Of a DNA stretch of 39,953 bases, positions 1-8,900 are shown piece after piece. The notes below the pieces were generated by a model. The model saw nothing but the letters and a program-made list of their open reading frames with translations. It was not told the origin of the DNA and searched no databases. A program made the position numbers and the translations under genes. The DNA is taken from positions 12,501 to 52,453 of the forward strand of contig NZ_UPZP01000004.1 in NCBI RefSeq assembly GCF_900538805.1, written 5' to 3'. The stretch is from an uncultured Dialister sp. (lineage in GTDB: Bacteria; Bacillota; Negativicutes; Veillonellales; Dialisteraceae). Positions within the stretch are counted from its first letter, which is position 1. The number at the start of each line of letters is the position of its first letter.

Positions 1-524
1 CCTGTCAAGCACTTTTTTTAAGTTTTTGAAGGAAGACTTCATCGTGGCCGCCGCTCTCGCGGCGACAGGTATGATGATACCATGGATGGAGGTTTGTGTC
101 AACTGGTTTTTGAAATATTTTTTGACACGCCTGCGGCATGAAGGTTCAGAGGGTTCAAGAGGGTTCAGAAGGTTCAGAGGGGGTGGTATCGCCCTTGCGG
201 GCGATGAGTATTTTGCCGCCTGCGGCGGCAGCGCTGCCTTTGGCAGCGAAAACCATACAACCGGGTTTCGCCCGTGGAAATGCACCCTCATTCCCTTGCG
301 GGGACTTTCCCTAAAGGGAAGCATGTCACTGGATTTTCGGGTCGCTTTGCTCCCCTACGAACCACGTTCGCTTGCCACCCCTATTCAGGGGGCAGAATAA
401 ACCGCAGATACGCAATCGCTTTATTAAGAACCTTTCCTCCGCCCTTTGCACCTTCTGAACCCATCACCGCCAATGACTCTTCCGTCCCCTCCTCCTTTGA
501 CTCCAATCTCCCCAAACTTATTCC
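1..524. repeat. Intergenic repeat mosaic at window start
   Basis: No convincing gene. The first 120 bp are low in complexity and include a GC-rich hairpin (CCGCCGC/GCGGCG, about 49-64). From about 125 the DNA is built of modules that recur across the window: an ACGCCTGCGGC hairpin, 9-bp GGTTCARAG tandem repeats (about 142-180), a GGTATCGCCC...GGGCGATGAG hairpin module, and a module containing CATGTCACTGGATTTTCGGG (about 322-342). Two short open frames cross it, but they lack ribosome-binding sites and follow the repeats. Confidence 0.6.
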
Positions 525-553
525 TTACAAAATCTTTTTATTTCTGTTACAAT
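525..553 (+). promoter_or_regulatory. Candidate promoter of the kinase-like gene
   Basis: TTACAA (525-530), a 17-bp spacer and TACAAT (548-553), with an upstream TG that makes an extended -10 (TGTTACAAT). The region is AT-rich and ends about 40 bp before the start codon. The -35 is a poor match, so this rests mainly on the extended -10. Confidence 0.45.
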
Positions 554-594
554 GGTTTAAATAAAATATAAACCCATTAAGAAAGGAGGTTAAT

Positions 595-1308
595 ATGGAG
601 GAAGCGAGGATACAGTCCATGGCGGAGCAGCTGATTCGGGAGAATCCGAAGGAGCGGATTATTGATTTCACCCTGGAGGGACAGAAGTACTGGATCAAGC
701 GGAAGCTGGGGAATGGGCGGAATCAGCTGGTGAAGTATTCGGTGGAGAAGGAATTTTATTATGAAATCGCCCGCATGACTATTGCCGGAGAGTCGCATCC
801 GGAGCTGGTACCAAATATCCAGGTGCTCACGCCGGATTACATGGTCACCCTGGACGGCGGCCCTACGCTGAAGAATATTCTGGGCTCCAAACGAAGTGAA
901 GAGGAGAAGAAGGATATTCTGGGAGAAACCGGTGCCGCCCTGGCTGCGCTTCATCATGACGGTGTCATCCACGGCCGGCCGGCCCTTCGGGACATTACTT
1001 ATAAAGATGGAAAGCTCACCTTTCTGGATTGGGAGAACCGGCTGTACTCCAGAAACAGGGAGGAGCAGAAGGCCATTGATTTTCTTCTTCTTCTCCAGGG
1101 CATCTGCCGGGAAAATTATCGGGAGGAAAAGGGCCGGGTGCTGGCGGTGGCAGAGGGCTACCGGGAGAACGGCGGCGCCGCCACGGTGGAGGAAGCACGG
1201 CGTTTCCTGAAGCACCATTCCCTGGTAGGAAAGATAGTGCACCTTCTCTCTCCTTTCCAAATGAAGGATATCGAGTCGGTGAGAAAACTGTATGATTATT
1301 TGAAATAG
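595..1308 (+). CDS. Kinase-like protein (LPS-kinase/RIO-like fold)
   Basis: A 237-residue soluble protein without signal peptide. It looks like a small protein-kinase-fold phosphotransferase of the lipopolysaccharide kinase/RIO-like type. A lysine-rich strand (YWIKRK, residues 32-37) could hold the ATP lysine, HGRPALRD at 126-133 sits where the catalytic loop is expected, and FLDWE at 143-147 resembles the metal-binding DFG/DWE motif. The usual HGD aspartate is replaced by Arg, so either the last Asp of HGRPALRD substitutes or activity is altered. Start: AAAGGAGG lies 7 nt before the ATG. Monocistronic; a 59-bp repeat array starts just after the stop. Substrate unknown; a sugar or lipid of the envelope is a guess. 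Confidence 0.7.
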   Translation: MEEARIQSMAEQLIRENPKERIIDFTLEGQKYWIKRKLGNGRNQLVKYSVEKEFYYEIARMTIAGESHPELVPNIQVLTPDYMVTLDGGPTLKNILGSKRSEEEKKDILGETGAALAALHHDGVIHGRPALRDITYKDGKLTFLDWENRLYSRNREEQKAIDFLLLLQGICRENYREEKGRVLAVAEGYRENGGAATVEEARRFLKHHSLVGKIVHLLSPFQMKDIESVRKLYDYLK

Positions 1309-1309
1309 A

Positions 1310-2318
1310 AGTTTCCTGTGCGGCGTGATACGGCGGTATCATGTCGACAGGAAACTTTTTATGTATGAGTTTCCTATTCGGCGTGGCTCCATGGCGTTTC
1401 TTGCCCACAGGAAACTGTTGGCAAAAGGTTTCCTGTCCGACTTGATTCCATGGTGTTTCATACCGATAGGAAACTATTCGCATATAGTTTCCTATTCGGC
1501 TTGGCTCCACTGCATTTCATATCGGCAGGAAACTATTCGCGAAAGGTTTCCTGTCCGACTTGGCACCATAGCATTTCATACCGGCAGGAAACTTTTTGCG
1601 AAGGGTTTCCTGTCCGACTTGATTCCATGGTGTTGCTTGCCGACAGGAAACTGTTCGCCGGGAGATTTCTCGACTCCGCTCGAAATGACAGGAGGGCGTG
1701 GCCACATGGTGTTTATACCCACAGGAAACTGTTCGCCTATAGTTTCCTATTCGGCTTGATTCCACAGTGTTTCTTACCGACAGGAAACTATTCGCGAAGG
1801 AGATTTCTCGACTCCGCTTTGCTCCGCTCGAAATAACAGTAGGGCGTGGCTCCACTGTGTTTCTTACCGGCAGGAAACTGTTCGCGAAGGGTTTCCTATT
1901 CGACTTGGCTCCATGCTGTTTCTTGCCCACAGGAAACTGTTCGCGAAGGGTTTCCCATTCGGTTTGGCTCCATGGTGTTCTTTACCGACAGGAAACTGTT
2001 GGCGAAAGGTTTCCTGTCCGCCTTGATTCCACAGTGTTTCTTACCCACAGGAAACTATTCGCTAAGGGTTTCCTGTCCGACTTGGCTCCATGGTTTTCCT
2101 TACCGACAGGAAACTGTTCGCCTATAGTTTCCTGTCCGCCTTGGCTCCATGGTGTTGCTTACCCACAGGAAACTGTTCGCGAAGGGTTTCCTGTCCGACT
2201 TGACTCCATGGTGTTTCTTACCCACAGGAAACTGTTCGCCGGGAGATTTCTCGACTCCGCTCGAAATGACAAAAGGGCGTGGCTCCATGGTGTTGCTTGC
2301 CCACAGGAAACTTTTCAC
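1310..2318. repeat. Array 1 of 59-bp palindromic units (16 units)
   Basis: Sixteen AGGAAAC motifs follow each other, with an exact 59-bp period where uninterrupted (1870, 1929, 1988, 2047, 2106, 2165, 2224). Each unit contains GTTTCCTGTC and its complement GACAGGAAAC. There are two alternating palindrome centres: CCATGG inside the unit and TTCGCGAA (often degenerate) in the linker. The array begins directly after the kinase stop codon. Three units are interrupted by another dispersed module, GATTTCTCGACTCCGCTCGA (about 1665, 1802, 2244). Open frames across the array follow the repeat and are not genes. Not a CRISPR: the segments between conserved parts are themselves repeated. Confidence 0.9.
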
Positions 2319-2347
2319 TCCCCCTCTTACCCCTGTAAATTGTCCTC

Positions 2348-2390
2348 TTGCCGCGGCGGTTCTATTTCTCTATACTTAGATTAAGTATAG
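2348..2390 (+). promoter_or_regulatory. Promoter with palindromic operator over the -10
   Basis: TTGCCG (2348-2353), a 17-bp spacer and TATACT (2371-2376) form a good sigma-70-type promoter. The -10 lies inside a perfect inverted repeat, CTATACTTA/TAAGTATAG with a 3-bp centre (2370-2390). A repressor bound there would block RNA polymerase. Predicted transcription start is about 2383, some 24 nt before the chosen start codon. Confidence 0.6.
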
Positions 2391-2406
2391 TATGGGGGAG
2401 AGAACG

Positions 2407-3282
2407 ATGCTGTTTCTTGAACAGGAGAAGGAAAAGTTCATAGCCTGGTGCCAGGATATTTCCATGAGGGAGCTGGCTTTATATTTCATCAGTGCTTTCT
2501 GCCTTCTTTTTATAGTATTTATATATTATGATGCCCTGGGAATTACCGGGCTTTTCCAGTGGTACCGGTTTGGCAGAAATATGGGGGAGTGTTTCCTGCT
2601 GATTTTCTTTACGGAACTGATGACGGGAAAAAATCTGCTTCATCCTTTCTGGCGCATTGGGTACATCCCTTTCTTTTCATGGATTCTGATTTTTCCCTAT
2701 GTGCTCACCCATGCGGTGAATGGCATGAAGGATCCTACGTTTAACCATTTGAGTCCCTATTTCCTCACCGCCATAGGCACCCTGCTTTTGATTTTCTTCG
2801 TAATGAATGTGATCTGCCGGGTCTATGTGGGGCGGAATCTGGCCACCCTCATCTGTCTAGCCATCGTTTCTTTCTTTTCTTTCAGTGCTTTTATTTTTCT
2901 TACCCATTATGAATTCATGGGGCTCATGATGTCGCCTCGGGAGACCTTTTTTGCCCTGTACCAGCCGGTGCGCTGGTTTCACCGCATCGTTCTTCCCCAT
3001 GTGGGGCTTGTGAATCTCCTCCTCATGGCGGCAGGGGTGATTGCCTTTGAGCTGCTGTACTGGAAATGGATTTACGAAAGTGCCTACCACCTGCCGGCCC
3101 GCTGGCAGAGGAAGGCGAAGAAATCCTATTCCTGTATCCACCGTCTTCTCCAGTTCCTGGTGTTCTTCGGCTGCCTGTGGCTTCTGGTGCGCTGGCTCAG
3201 TGAGTGCTTCCCGCTCCACGATTATGAACTGGCGAAGCAGTATAAGGAGTATATCGATTTCATCCAGAATACCAGGCTGTAA
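2407..3282 (+). CDS. Polytopic membrane protein of unknown function
   Basis: A 291-residue integral membrane protein with about seven hydrophobic segments (for example LYFISAFCLLFIVFIYY near the N terminus, FLTAIGTLLLIFFVMNV, VNLLLMAAGVIAFELLYW, FLVFFGCLWLLVRWL) and a short charged C terminus. I do not recognise a family and see no catalytic motif. The ATG at 2407 is chosen because GGGGGAG lies 6 nt upstream; the ATG at 2392, five codons earlier, overlaps that ribosome site and has none of its own. The gene has its own promoter with a palindromic operator, so it is probably regulated singly. Downstream lies repeat DNA before the ThrE-like gene. Confidence 0.8.
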   Translation: MLFLEQEKEKFIAWCQDISMRELALYFISAFCLLFIVFIYYDALGITGLFQWYRFGRNMGECFLLIFFTELMTGKNLLHPFWRIGYIPFFSWILIFPYVLTHAVNGMKDPTFNHLSPYFLTAIGTLLLIFFVMNVICRVYVGRNLATLICLAIVSFFSFSAFIFLTHYEFMGLMMSPRETFFALYQPVRWFHRIVLPHVGLVNLLLMAAGVIAFELLYWKWIYESAYHLPARWQRKAKKSYSCIHRLLQFLVFFGCLWLLVRWLSECFPLHDYELAKQYKEYIDFIQNTRL

Positions 3283-3422
3283 GGGTTCGGCGCCCTTTGG
3301 TCTTGAAGGTTGTTGTATCGCCCTGCCGGGCGATGAGCTATCATAATGCCGCCTATCGGCGGCATTTCCCTTCCACTGCTATGACTTTCCTCTGCCCCCG
3401 GGCGAAGCGGACTCAACCTTAA

Positions 3423-3440
3423 GGAAGCACTGATTCATTA
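3423..3440. repeat. Solo terminal repeat related to the MITE at 35.8 kb
   Basis: GGAAGCACTGATTCATTA shares its first 13 bases with the right end of the 160-bp MITE at 35759-35918, and is bracketed by TTAA. No second end is seen nearby, so it is probably a remnant. The rest of 3283-3531 is repeat modules (a TATCGCCCTGCCGGGCGATG hairpin and CCGCCTATCGGCGGC) and contains no gene. Confidence 0.5.
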
Positions 3441-3531
3441 AGGTACCTAGCGGCGCAGCCGCGTCTTTTTTGCATGCGGAAATACAGGCAATCGTTCCTT
3501 TTGCCTCCAAATTTACAAAGGAAGTCTTATA

Positions 3532-4896
3532 TTGGAAAATAATGATAAAAATACCCTGACCATCCGGGATAAGATGAAGCTCATCCTGGATACGGGGCAG
3601 ATGATGATGGAAAGCGGCGCCGGCAGCAAGCGGATTGTGCGGGATATGCTGCAGACCGCTGCTTATCTGGGCATTTACTGGGAGGATGTGCAGATTCACA
3701 TTACCTATTCCACCATTATGATTAATGTGGATGACGGGAAGAGGACTCACACCATGTTCCGCAAATGCTACCGCCATGGGGTGAATATGCTCACCTTCCT
3801 AAAGACCAGCAAGACCAGCCGGGAAGCTCTCTATAAGAATGAACCCTATGGGGTATTTGTAAACCAGCTTCATGAAATCCACCGGCACTGCATGAACCGG
3901 ATCTACCCGGAATGGCTGGCAATTCTGGCCATCGGACTGGCCTCTTCCGCCTTCTGCCTGATTTTCGGGGGCCACGAGGTGGAGGCTCTTTATACCATGC
4001 TGGCAGCCATCATAGGGGCTCTGGTGAAATATGCATGTACCCGCATAGAGTTCAACGGTTATGTCACCATCGCCGCCTCCGCCTTTGCGGCCACCATTAC
4101 CGCCTATCTCACCATGTACCTGCCCGGTGCCATTTCTCCCTTCCTGCCCATTGTAGCCTGTGCCCTGACCCTCATACCGGGGGTGCCTCTCATAAACGCA
4201 GTGGACGATTTCCTGAATAACTACCTCACCTCCGGCATGACCCGCATGACCCATACCCTCCTTATTATGCTGGCCATGACCTTCGGCATTGCAGGGGCCG
4301 TGGGTCTCACCGACGTGCCCAGCTTCACCGCCGTAAACATTGCGCCGGAGCACCTGTACCTGGCACAGGCCCTGGCGGCAGCCATGGCAGCCCTGGGCTT
4401 TTCCATCATGTTCAACATTCCCAAACGATATATCCCCCTGGCCTGCCTGGGAGCCATTATTACGGTGGACGTGCGGGATGTATTCATGGTGGTTTTCCAC
4501 TTCGGCATGGCCAGCGCCTCCTTCTTTGGCGCCGCCGTACTGTCTATCCTGTATTTCAGTATTTCCAAGTACTTCCACGCTCCCATCTTCGTGGTCACCA
4601 TACCGGCCATCATCCCTCTGGTGCCGGGGGTGCTCATGTACCGCTTCTTCTTTGCCATCATCGATATCCAGCATATGGACGGTCTGGCCCTCCTTCTCGC
4701 CCTGCAGACCGGGGTGGAGGCCATGCTGGTGCTGCTTGGCATCTCCCTGGGCGCCACCCTGCCGGATGTGCTGGCCCATCAGTACATCGAAAGGGGCAAA
4801 CGGAAAAAGCTGCAGAAGCTGCTGATGAAACGGGATGGAAACATTGAAGAAGCAAAAAATGCGGCGGACCTGGATAAGGCCAGCGGGAGAGGATGA
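3532..4896 (+). CDS. ThrE-family threonine/serine exporter-like protein
   Basis: A 454-residue membrane protein that fuses the two halves found in ThrE and in YjjP/YjjB pairs. Residues 1 to about 120 form a soluble N-terminal region (GQMMMESGAGSKRIVRDM, ITYSTIMI), followed by about ten membrane segments in two sets, with the ALTLIPGVPLINAVDDF motif in the first and IPAIIPLVPGVLMYRF in the second. ThrE proteins export threonine and serine using the proton gradient; the substrate here is inferred from the family. The start is a TTG at 3532, supported by AAAGGAAG 7 nt upstream; no better ATG is near. The lysine-rich C-terminal tail (about 50 residues) is cytoplasmic. No co-transcribed neighbour. 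Confidence 0.88.
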   Translation: MENNDKNTLTIRDKMKLILDTGQMMMESGAGSKRIVRDMLQTAAYLGIYWEDVQIHITYSTIMINVDDGKRTHTMFRKCYRHGVNMLTFLKTSKTSREALYKNEPYGVFVNQLHEIHRHCMNRIYPEWLAILAIGLASSAFCLIFGGHEVEALYTMLAAIIGALVKYACTRIEFNGYVTIAASAFAATITAYLTMYLPGAISPFLPIVACALTLIPGVPLINAVDDFLNNYLTSGMTRMTHTLLIMLAMTFGIAGAVGLTDVPSFTAVNIAPEHLYLAQALAAAMAALGFSIMFNIPKRYIPLACLGAIITVDVRDVFMVVFHFGMASASFFGAAVLSILYFSISKYFHAPIFVVTIPAIIPLVPGVLMYRFFFAIIDIQHMDGLALLLALQTGVEAMLVLLGISLGATLPDVLAHQYIERGKRKKLQKLLMKRDGNIEEAKNAADLDKASGRG

Positions 4897-5255
4897 ATGG
4901 GGAGGCAAAGCCGCCCGGGTTCAGAGGGTTCGGCCCGCCTTTGGCGGGCTGGTTCAAAGGGTTCAGAGGGGAAGGTGAACGGGGCTTCGCCCCGAGGGTT
5001 CTTAGGTTTGACCGGCCTTTGGGCTGAGGGTTGTTGTGGCGGCTTTCGCCGCAGTATTTATCCTCCGTCAGGCGACGGAGGATAGGGGCGGGGATTAGAC
5101 AAAAGAAATCAGAAATCAGACGTCAGACTGCGTTACGTGCTTTCCTTCCCGCCACCAACCGTCATTCTGAGCGCCAGCGAAGAATCTCGGCAAAAGCCGA
5201 TAATGAATCATATGGTACTAAATACCGGTCGGCGGGAAGAAGCCGCCGTTGCACG

Positions 5256-5339
5256 GTCAGCCGACTAAAAGGAAAGCCTCTTATTGGGCAGGCTAGAGGC
5301 AAACTTCGGCTGACTTGGAGGTCCTATGCAGGACCTCCA
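5256..5339 (+). other. Structured 84-nt element, copy A
   Basis: Three helices: H1 GTCAGCCGA (5256-5264) with TCGGCTGAC (5306-5314); nested H2 AGCCTCT with AGAGGCA around a 13-nt loop ending GGGCAGGCT (282-294); then H3 TGGAGGTCCT/AGGACCTCCA (5316-5339) with loop ATGC. Three more copies in the window keep the loops while the stems change in a compensating way. No family recognised. Confidence 0.7.
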
Positions 5340-5659
5340 CAGTCAGTTCAGCATAGGTGCCATTCCGACTTGCAGCCCCGTACACCCTTTGCTGCTCCGC
5401 CTTGTTTCCCCTCAAGGGGAAACAAGGCGTTACGGGATTGGCTTTGTGTCACCGGTGGTGTATGACGAAGTGCCAGAGCCCCCTTCCTCAGGAAGGGGGG
5501 ATGGCCCCTAAAGGGGAAACGACTCGCTACATTTTGTGCGTCGCGCTGCTCCTTCAAAATGTGTTCGCTGTGCACGCCGTCAGGCGACGGAGGATAGGGG
5601 CGTCAGTTCTTTTCCGATAAATTCGGACCTATCTCAGGGCTTCGTCCAGCTCCATTCCG

Positions 5660-5743
5660 GTCGGGCAATCAAAAGGAAGGCCCTTTTATGAGCAGGCTAT
5701 GGGCCAACTTTGCCCGACTTGGCAATCCTATGCAGGATTGCCA
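5660..5743 (+). other. Structured 84-nt element, copy B
   Basis: Same architecture as copy A with different stem sequences: H1 GTCGGGCAA (5660-5668) with TTGCCCGAC (5710-5718), H2 GGCCCTT with ATGGGCC around the loop TTATGAGCAGGCT, H3 TGGCAATCCT/AGGATTGCCA with loop ATGC (5720-5743). All 9 positions of H1 and all 10 of H3 pair, although the sequences differ from copy A. Confidence 0.7.
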
Positions 5744-5826
5744 CCTGAGGAAGGAGCCTGACCATTCGGCACGTACCAGAGTGCTGCAGTCTCCTTTCTG
5801 CCTGTTTCCTTAAAATATCAGCATCA

Positions 5827-5871
5827 CAAAAAAGCTGAGAAAAATGACTGCCATTTTTCTCAGCTTTTTTG
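5827..5871. terminator. Strong bidirectional intrinsic terminator
   Basis: Perfect 20-bp inverted repeat (5827-5846 and 5852-5871) with a 5-nt loop, GCTGAG core, and A6/T6 runs on both sides. It lies 36 bp downstream of the autotransporter stop codon on the minus strand and would end that transcript. Confidence 0.9.
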
Positions 5872-5906
5872 TTTCTTCTACCATCTATCTTCTATCGTCT
5901 ATCCAA

Positions 5907-8900
5907 TCAGAACTGCCAGTTCACTCCCACATTCCACTGCCATTTCTTATGCCACATGCCGCCGAAGCTTCTTTCTGCGTCTGCATAGAGGCTGGTGTTT
6001 CCGTTGATGTGCCAGGTGCCGCCGAAGCCTGCTTCGTACCAGGTGTCCCGGTAGTCTTCGCTGTAGTCATAGGTTTCTCCGTCAGGAGCGGCGAGGTGGA
6101 AGTTTCTTTCGCCGCCGAATTCATGGAGCATTGAAAATTTCAGGTAGTAGTCATAGGGATGCTCTCTATCCGTCACCCGTTTGCCCAAAAGGATGCCCAG
6201 GCGTCCGATGGCGCTGTCATAGCTTCCCATGCTTACAGTCCTGCCGCGGCGGGTGGTATAATCCTTGCTTCCCAGACGGCCGAAGACCATCTGCGCTTCC
6301 GGTTCCAGGAAGAGGCCGTCGTCTCTGGTGAAGGTTTTGCCCCATTCCACAGAAAGGCTTTCATTCCATGTGCGGTAATTGGCGCTGTCGGGCCATCCGC
6401 CCCAGGTGTGAAGGTTGGTATCGTCCCTGCCCCATTTGGCCACCACATCGGTATATACGCCGCTGTCACCCAACCAGGTGCCGTAAAGGCCGCCGGAAAG
6501 GCCGTGGTCCTTGGAGGAGCCATAGCTGTACTTGGGGTTGGAAATAGTCCGCTCTGCGAAGAAGCCGTAAACGCTCTTGTCGTTGGCGGCGTAGTCATAG
6601 CCCAGCTGGAAGCCGTTGTACTTGCTGTCTACGCCGGATCCATCATAGGCACCATGGAAATCGCGGGCCCAGAGGCCGGAGGTGTCTTTCAGGTTACGGA
6701 AACGAAGGTCTCCCATGCGCTTCCGGAGGCTGTCGATGTCCAGACGGTAGAGGGCATAGCTGTTGTCAGCGGCCTTCATGAGAGGAATGGTGTCTTTGTT
6801 GATTTTTCTTTCCAGCTTGGTAAGGTACCACTGTTCTTCATTAGCATCAGATACGTTCATCACATCATGCACATACTTGCCGTTCTGGATGGTAGGTGTT
6901 ACATCCCAGAGGCCGCCGTCGTCCAGGTCCATTCCGCTGAATTTGGCCTTGCCGCTCTTATCCGTGATAAGCAGCTGGTATTTCGTGCCCGTGACCTCAT
7001 GGCCCGTAAGGAAGCTCTGGTCGTGGACCTGAATGAGGCCTGTGGAGCCAACTTCGGCATTCTGAATATACACTTTATCTGCATATTTCTTGTCATCCGT
7101 CTCCAGCTGATTCAGGTCGGACTTCATGCGGAAGACGCCGCCATTGCCGTTGTAGGTGTCGACATCCAGACGCTGGAGCTCCGGATTGTAGGACATATTG
7201 ACCGTGCCGCCATTCTCGTGGTTCAGCGTCTTCACTTGGCTATTGTCCGTCATATCCCAGCGGGCGCCATTGGCTACAGTCAACTCTGTATCAGCTGGCA
7301 TGTTGTCTCCAGAAGCATTGCCACTTGCATCATTTACCTCTGCCGTTGCAGCCATCAAGCCATGCGTCGTCGCTGCATCAGGCCGGAATCCGTCAATGGT
7401 GGACTTGCCGCGAAGCAGGGAATCTGCTGTGTTGAGTTTGAGCTTGATGGAACCTTTATCGGCCGATTCCAGATTGCCGAGGATGACCTTGCGGCCCGCG
7501 CCCAGTGCGGTAACAGAGCTGCCATCGCCGGTGCTGTAGATGGCATTCTGGCTGCCCGAAAGGGTCATGCCACCGTCGAAGGTGACTTTGCCTACCGAAT
7601 CAGCTTTTACCACGTTGTTGTTTTCTGCAGCCGCGCTATTCACTGTGAGAACCGCGCCGTCACCCATTTCCATTTTTGCATTTTTATACACCCAGAGTGC
7701 CGATACTTCCTTATCTTCAGGGGCTGACACTTGAATCTGGGCATTTCTACCGACCGTTACGAATGAACCTTTTCCACTATTTTTAATGCCGGCTATATAA
7801 TTTCCACCAGACAACTTATTCGTCGTTCCTGTTTCATCTTCTGTGGCATCGACAGTCACATGGGCATTATCGCCGTCAGATAGAAGATTGGTTTTCTCTG
7901 TGTCTGCAGATGCCACGATACCGCTGACCATAGCGTAATTATGTCCTGATGTATGAACGGTCAGATTGCCCCCAAACCTTCCGGTTCCATTTCCTACATA
8001 AATTCCTCTGATTTGCGTAATGGCCTGGGGAACGGCCTTTGTAAGATTCCCGCTCACTGTGAAAGAAGCATGATCTTTAACTTCTGTATCTGCTCCATAG
8101 TTCCATAAATCAGATAGAATCTGAGAATTTCCTTGATAATCACCTTCAAACTGCAAGCTGACCGTCCCATAAGGTCCGAAGTCTATCTTCGAACCAGAAA
8201 CTGCATAGATTCCCATTGTCTGATTCGATGTGCCGCCATCCTGCATCAAGTTGATTGTCCCGTGAGGGCCAAAGTCTATCGTCTTATTAGCATCTGCATA
8301 GATTCCGTATGTGCCATTCGATGTGCCGCGATCCTGCGCCAAACTGAGGGTCCCATAAGGTCCGAAGTCTATCTTCGAATCAGAAACTGCATAGATTCCG
8401 TATGTCTTATTCGATATGCCGCCATCCTGCATCAAGCTGAGTGTCCCATGAGGGCCAAAGTTTATCTTCGTATTAGCATCTGCATAGATTCCGAACATCC
8501 CATTTTTTGATGTGCCGCCCTCCTGTTTCAGACTGACTGTCCCATAAGATCCAAAGTGTATCGTCGAATTAGGATCTGTACAGATTCCGATTGTCTGATT
8601 CGATGTACCGCCAACCTGCTCCAAACTGAGTGTCCCATAAGGTCCGAAGTCTATCTTCGAATCAGAAACTGCATAGATTCCGTATGTCTGATTCGATGTG
8701 CCGCCATACTGCATCAAGCTGAGTGTCCCATGAGGGCCAAGGTCTATCGTCGAATTAGCAGCTGTACAGATTCCGATTGTCTGATCCGATGTGCCGCCAT
8801 CCTGTTTCAGACTAAGTGTACCATAAGGTCCGAAGTGTATCGTCGAATTAGAACCACCTGCGCCTGCGTAGATTCCGTATGTATAACCACTCACCTGACT

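Larger units (their letters stand above)
4897..5822. repeat. Large intergenic repeat mosaic with two structured elements
   Basis: 926 bp without a credible gene. In order: GGTTCARAG repeats and GC-rich hairpins (4915-5060), a CGTCAGGCGACGGAGGATAG module (5066-5087, again at about 5578), the CATTCTGAGCGCCAGCGAAG module (5163-5183), structured element copy A (5256-5339), a GTGTCACCGGTGGTGTATGA module that recurs at 15.3 kb (about 5445), and structured element copy B (5660-5743). Short open frames here follow the repeats. Confidence 0.75.

Noticed and set aside
1..120. rRNA or tRNA gene end at the window start
   Set aside because: No cloverleaf or rRNA motif could be recognised.
1310..2318. CRISPR array
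   Set aside because: There are no unique spacers; the sequence between AGGAAAC motifs is itself a repeat and the conserved parts are inverted.
1310..2384. Several long open frames across array 1 (both strands), rich in FLPTGN and RKLFAK repeats
   Set aside because: They follow the 59-bp DNA repeat (period not a multiple of three, so three frames are cycled), lack ribosome sites, and appear on both strands.
6159..7727. 522-codon open frame antisense to the autotransporter
   Set aside because: A shadow of the GC-rich coding strand; no ribosome site and no domain.
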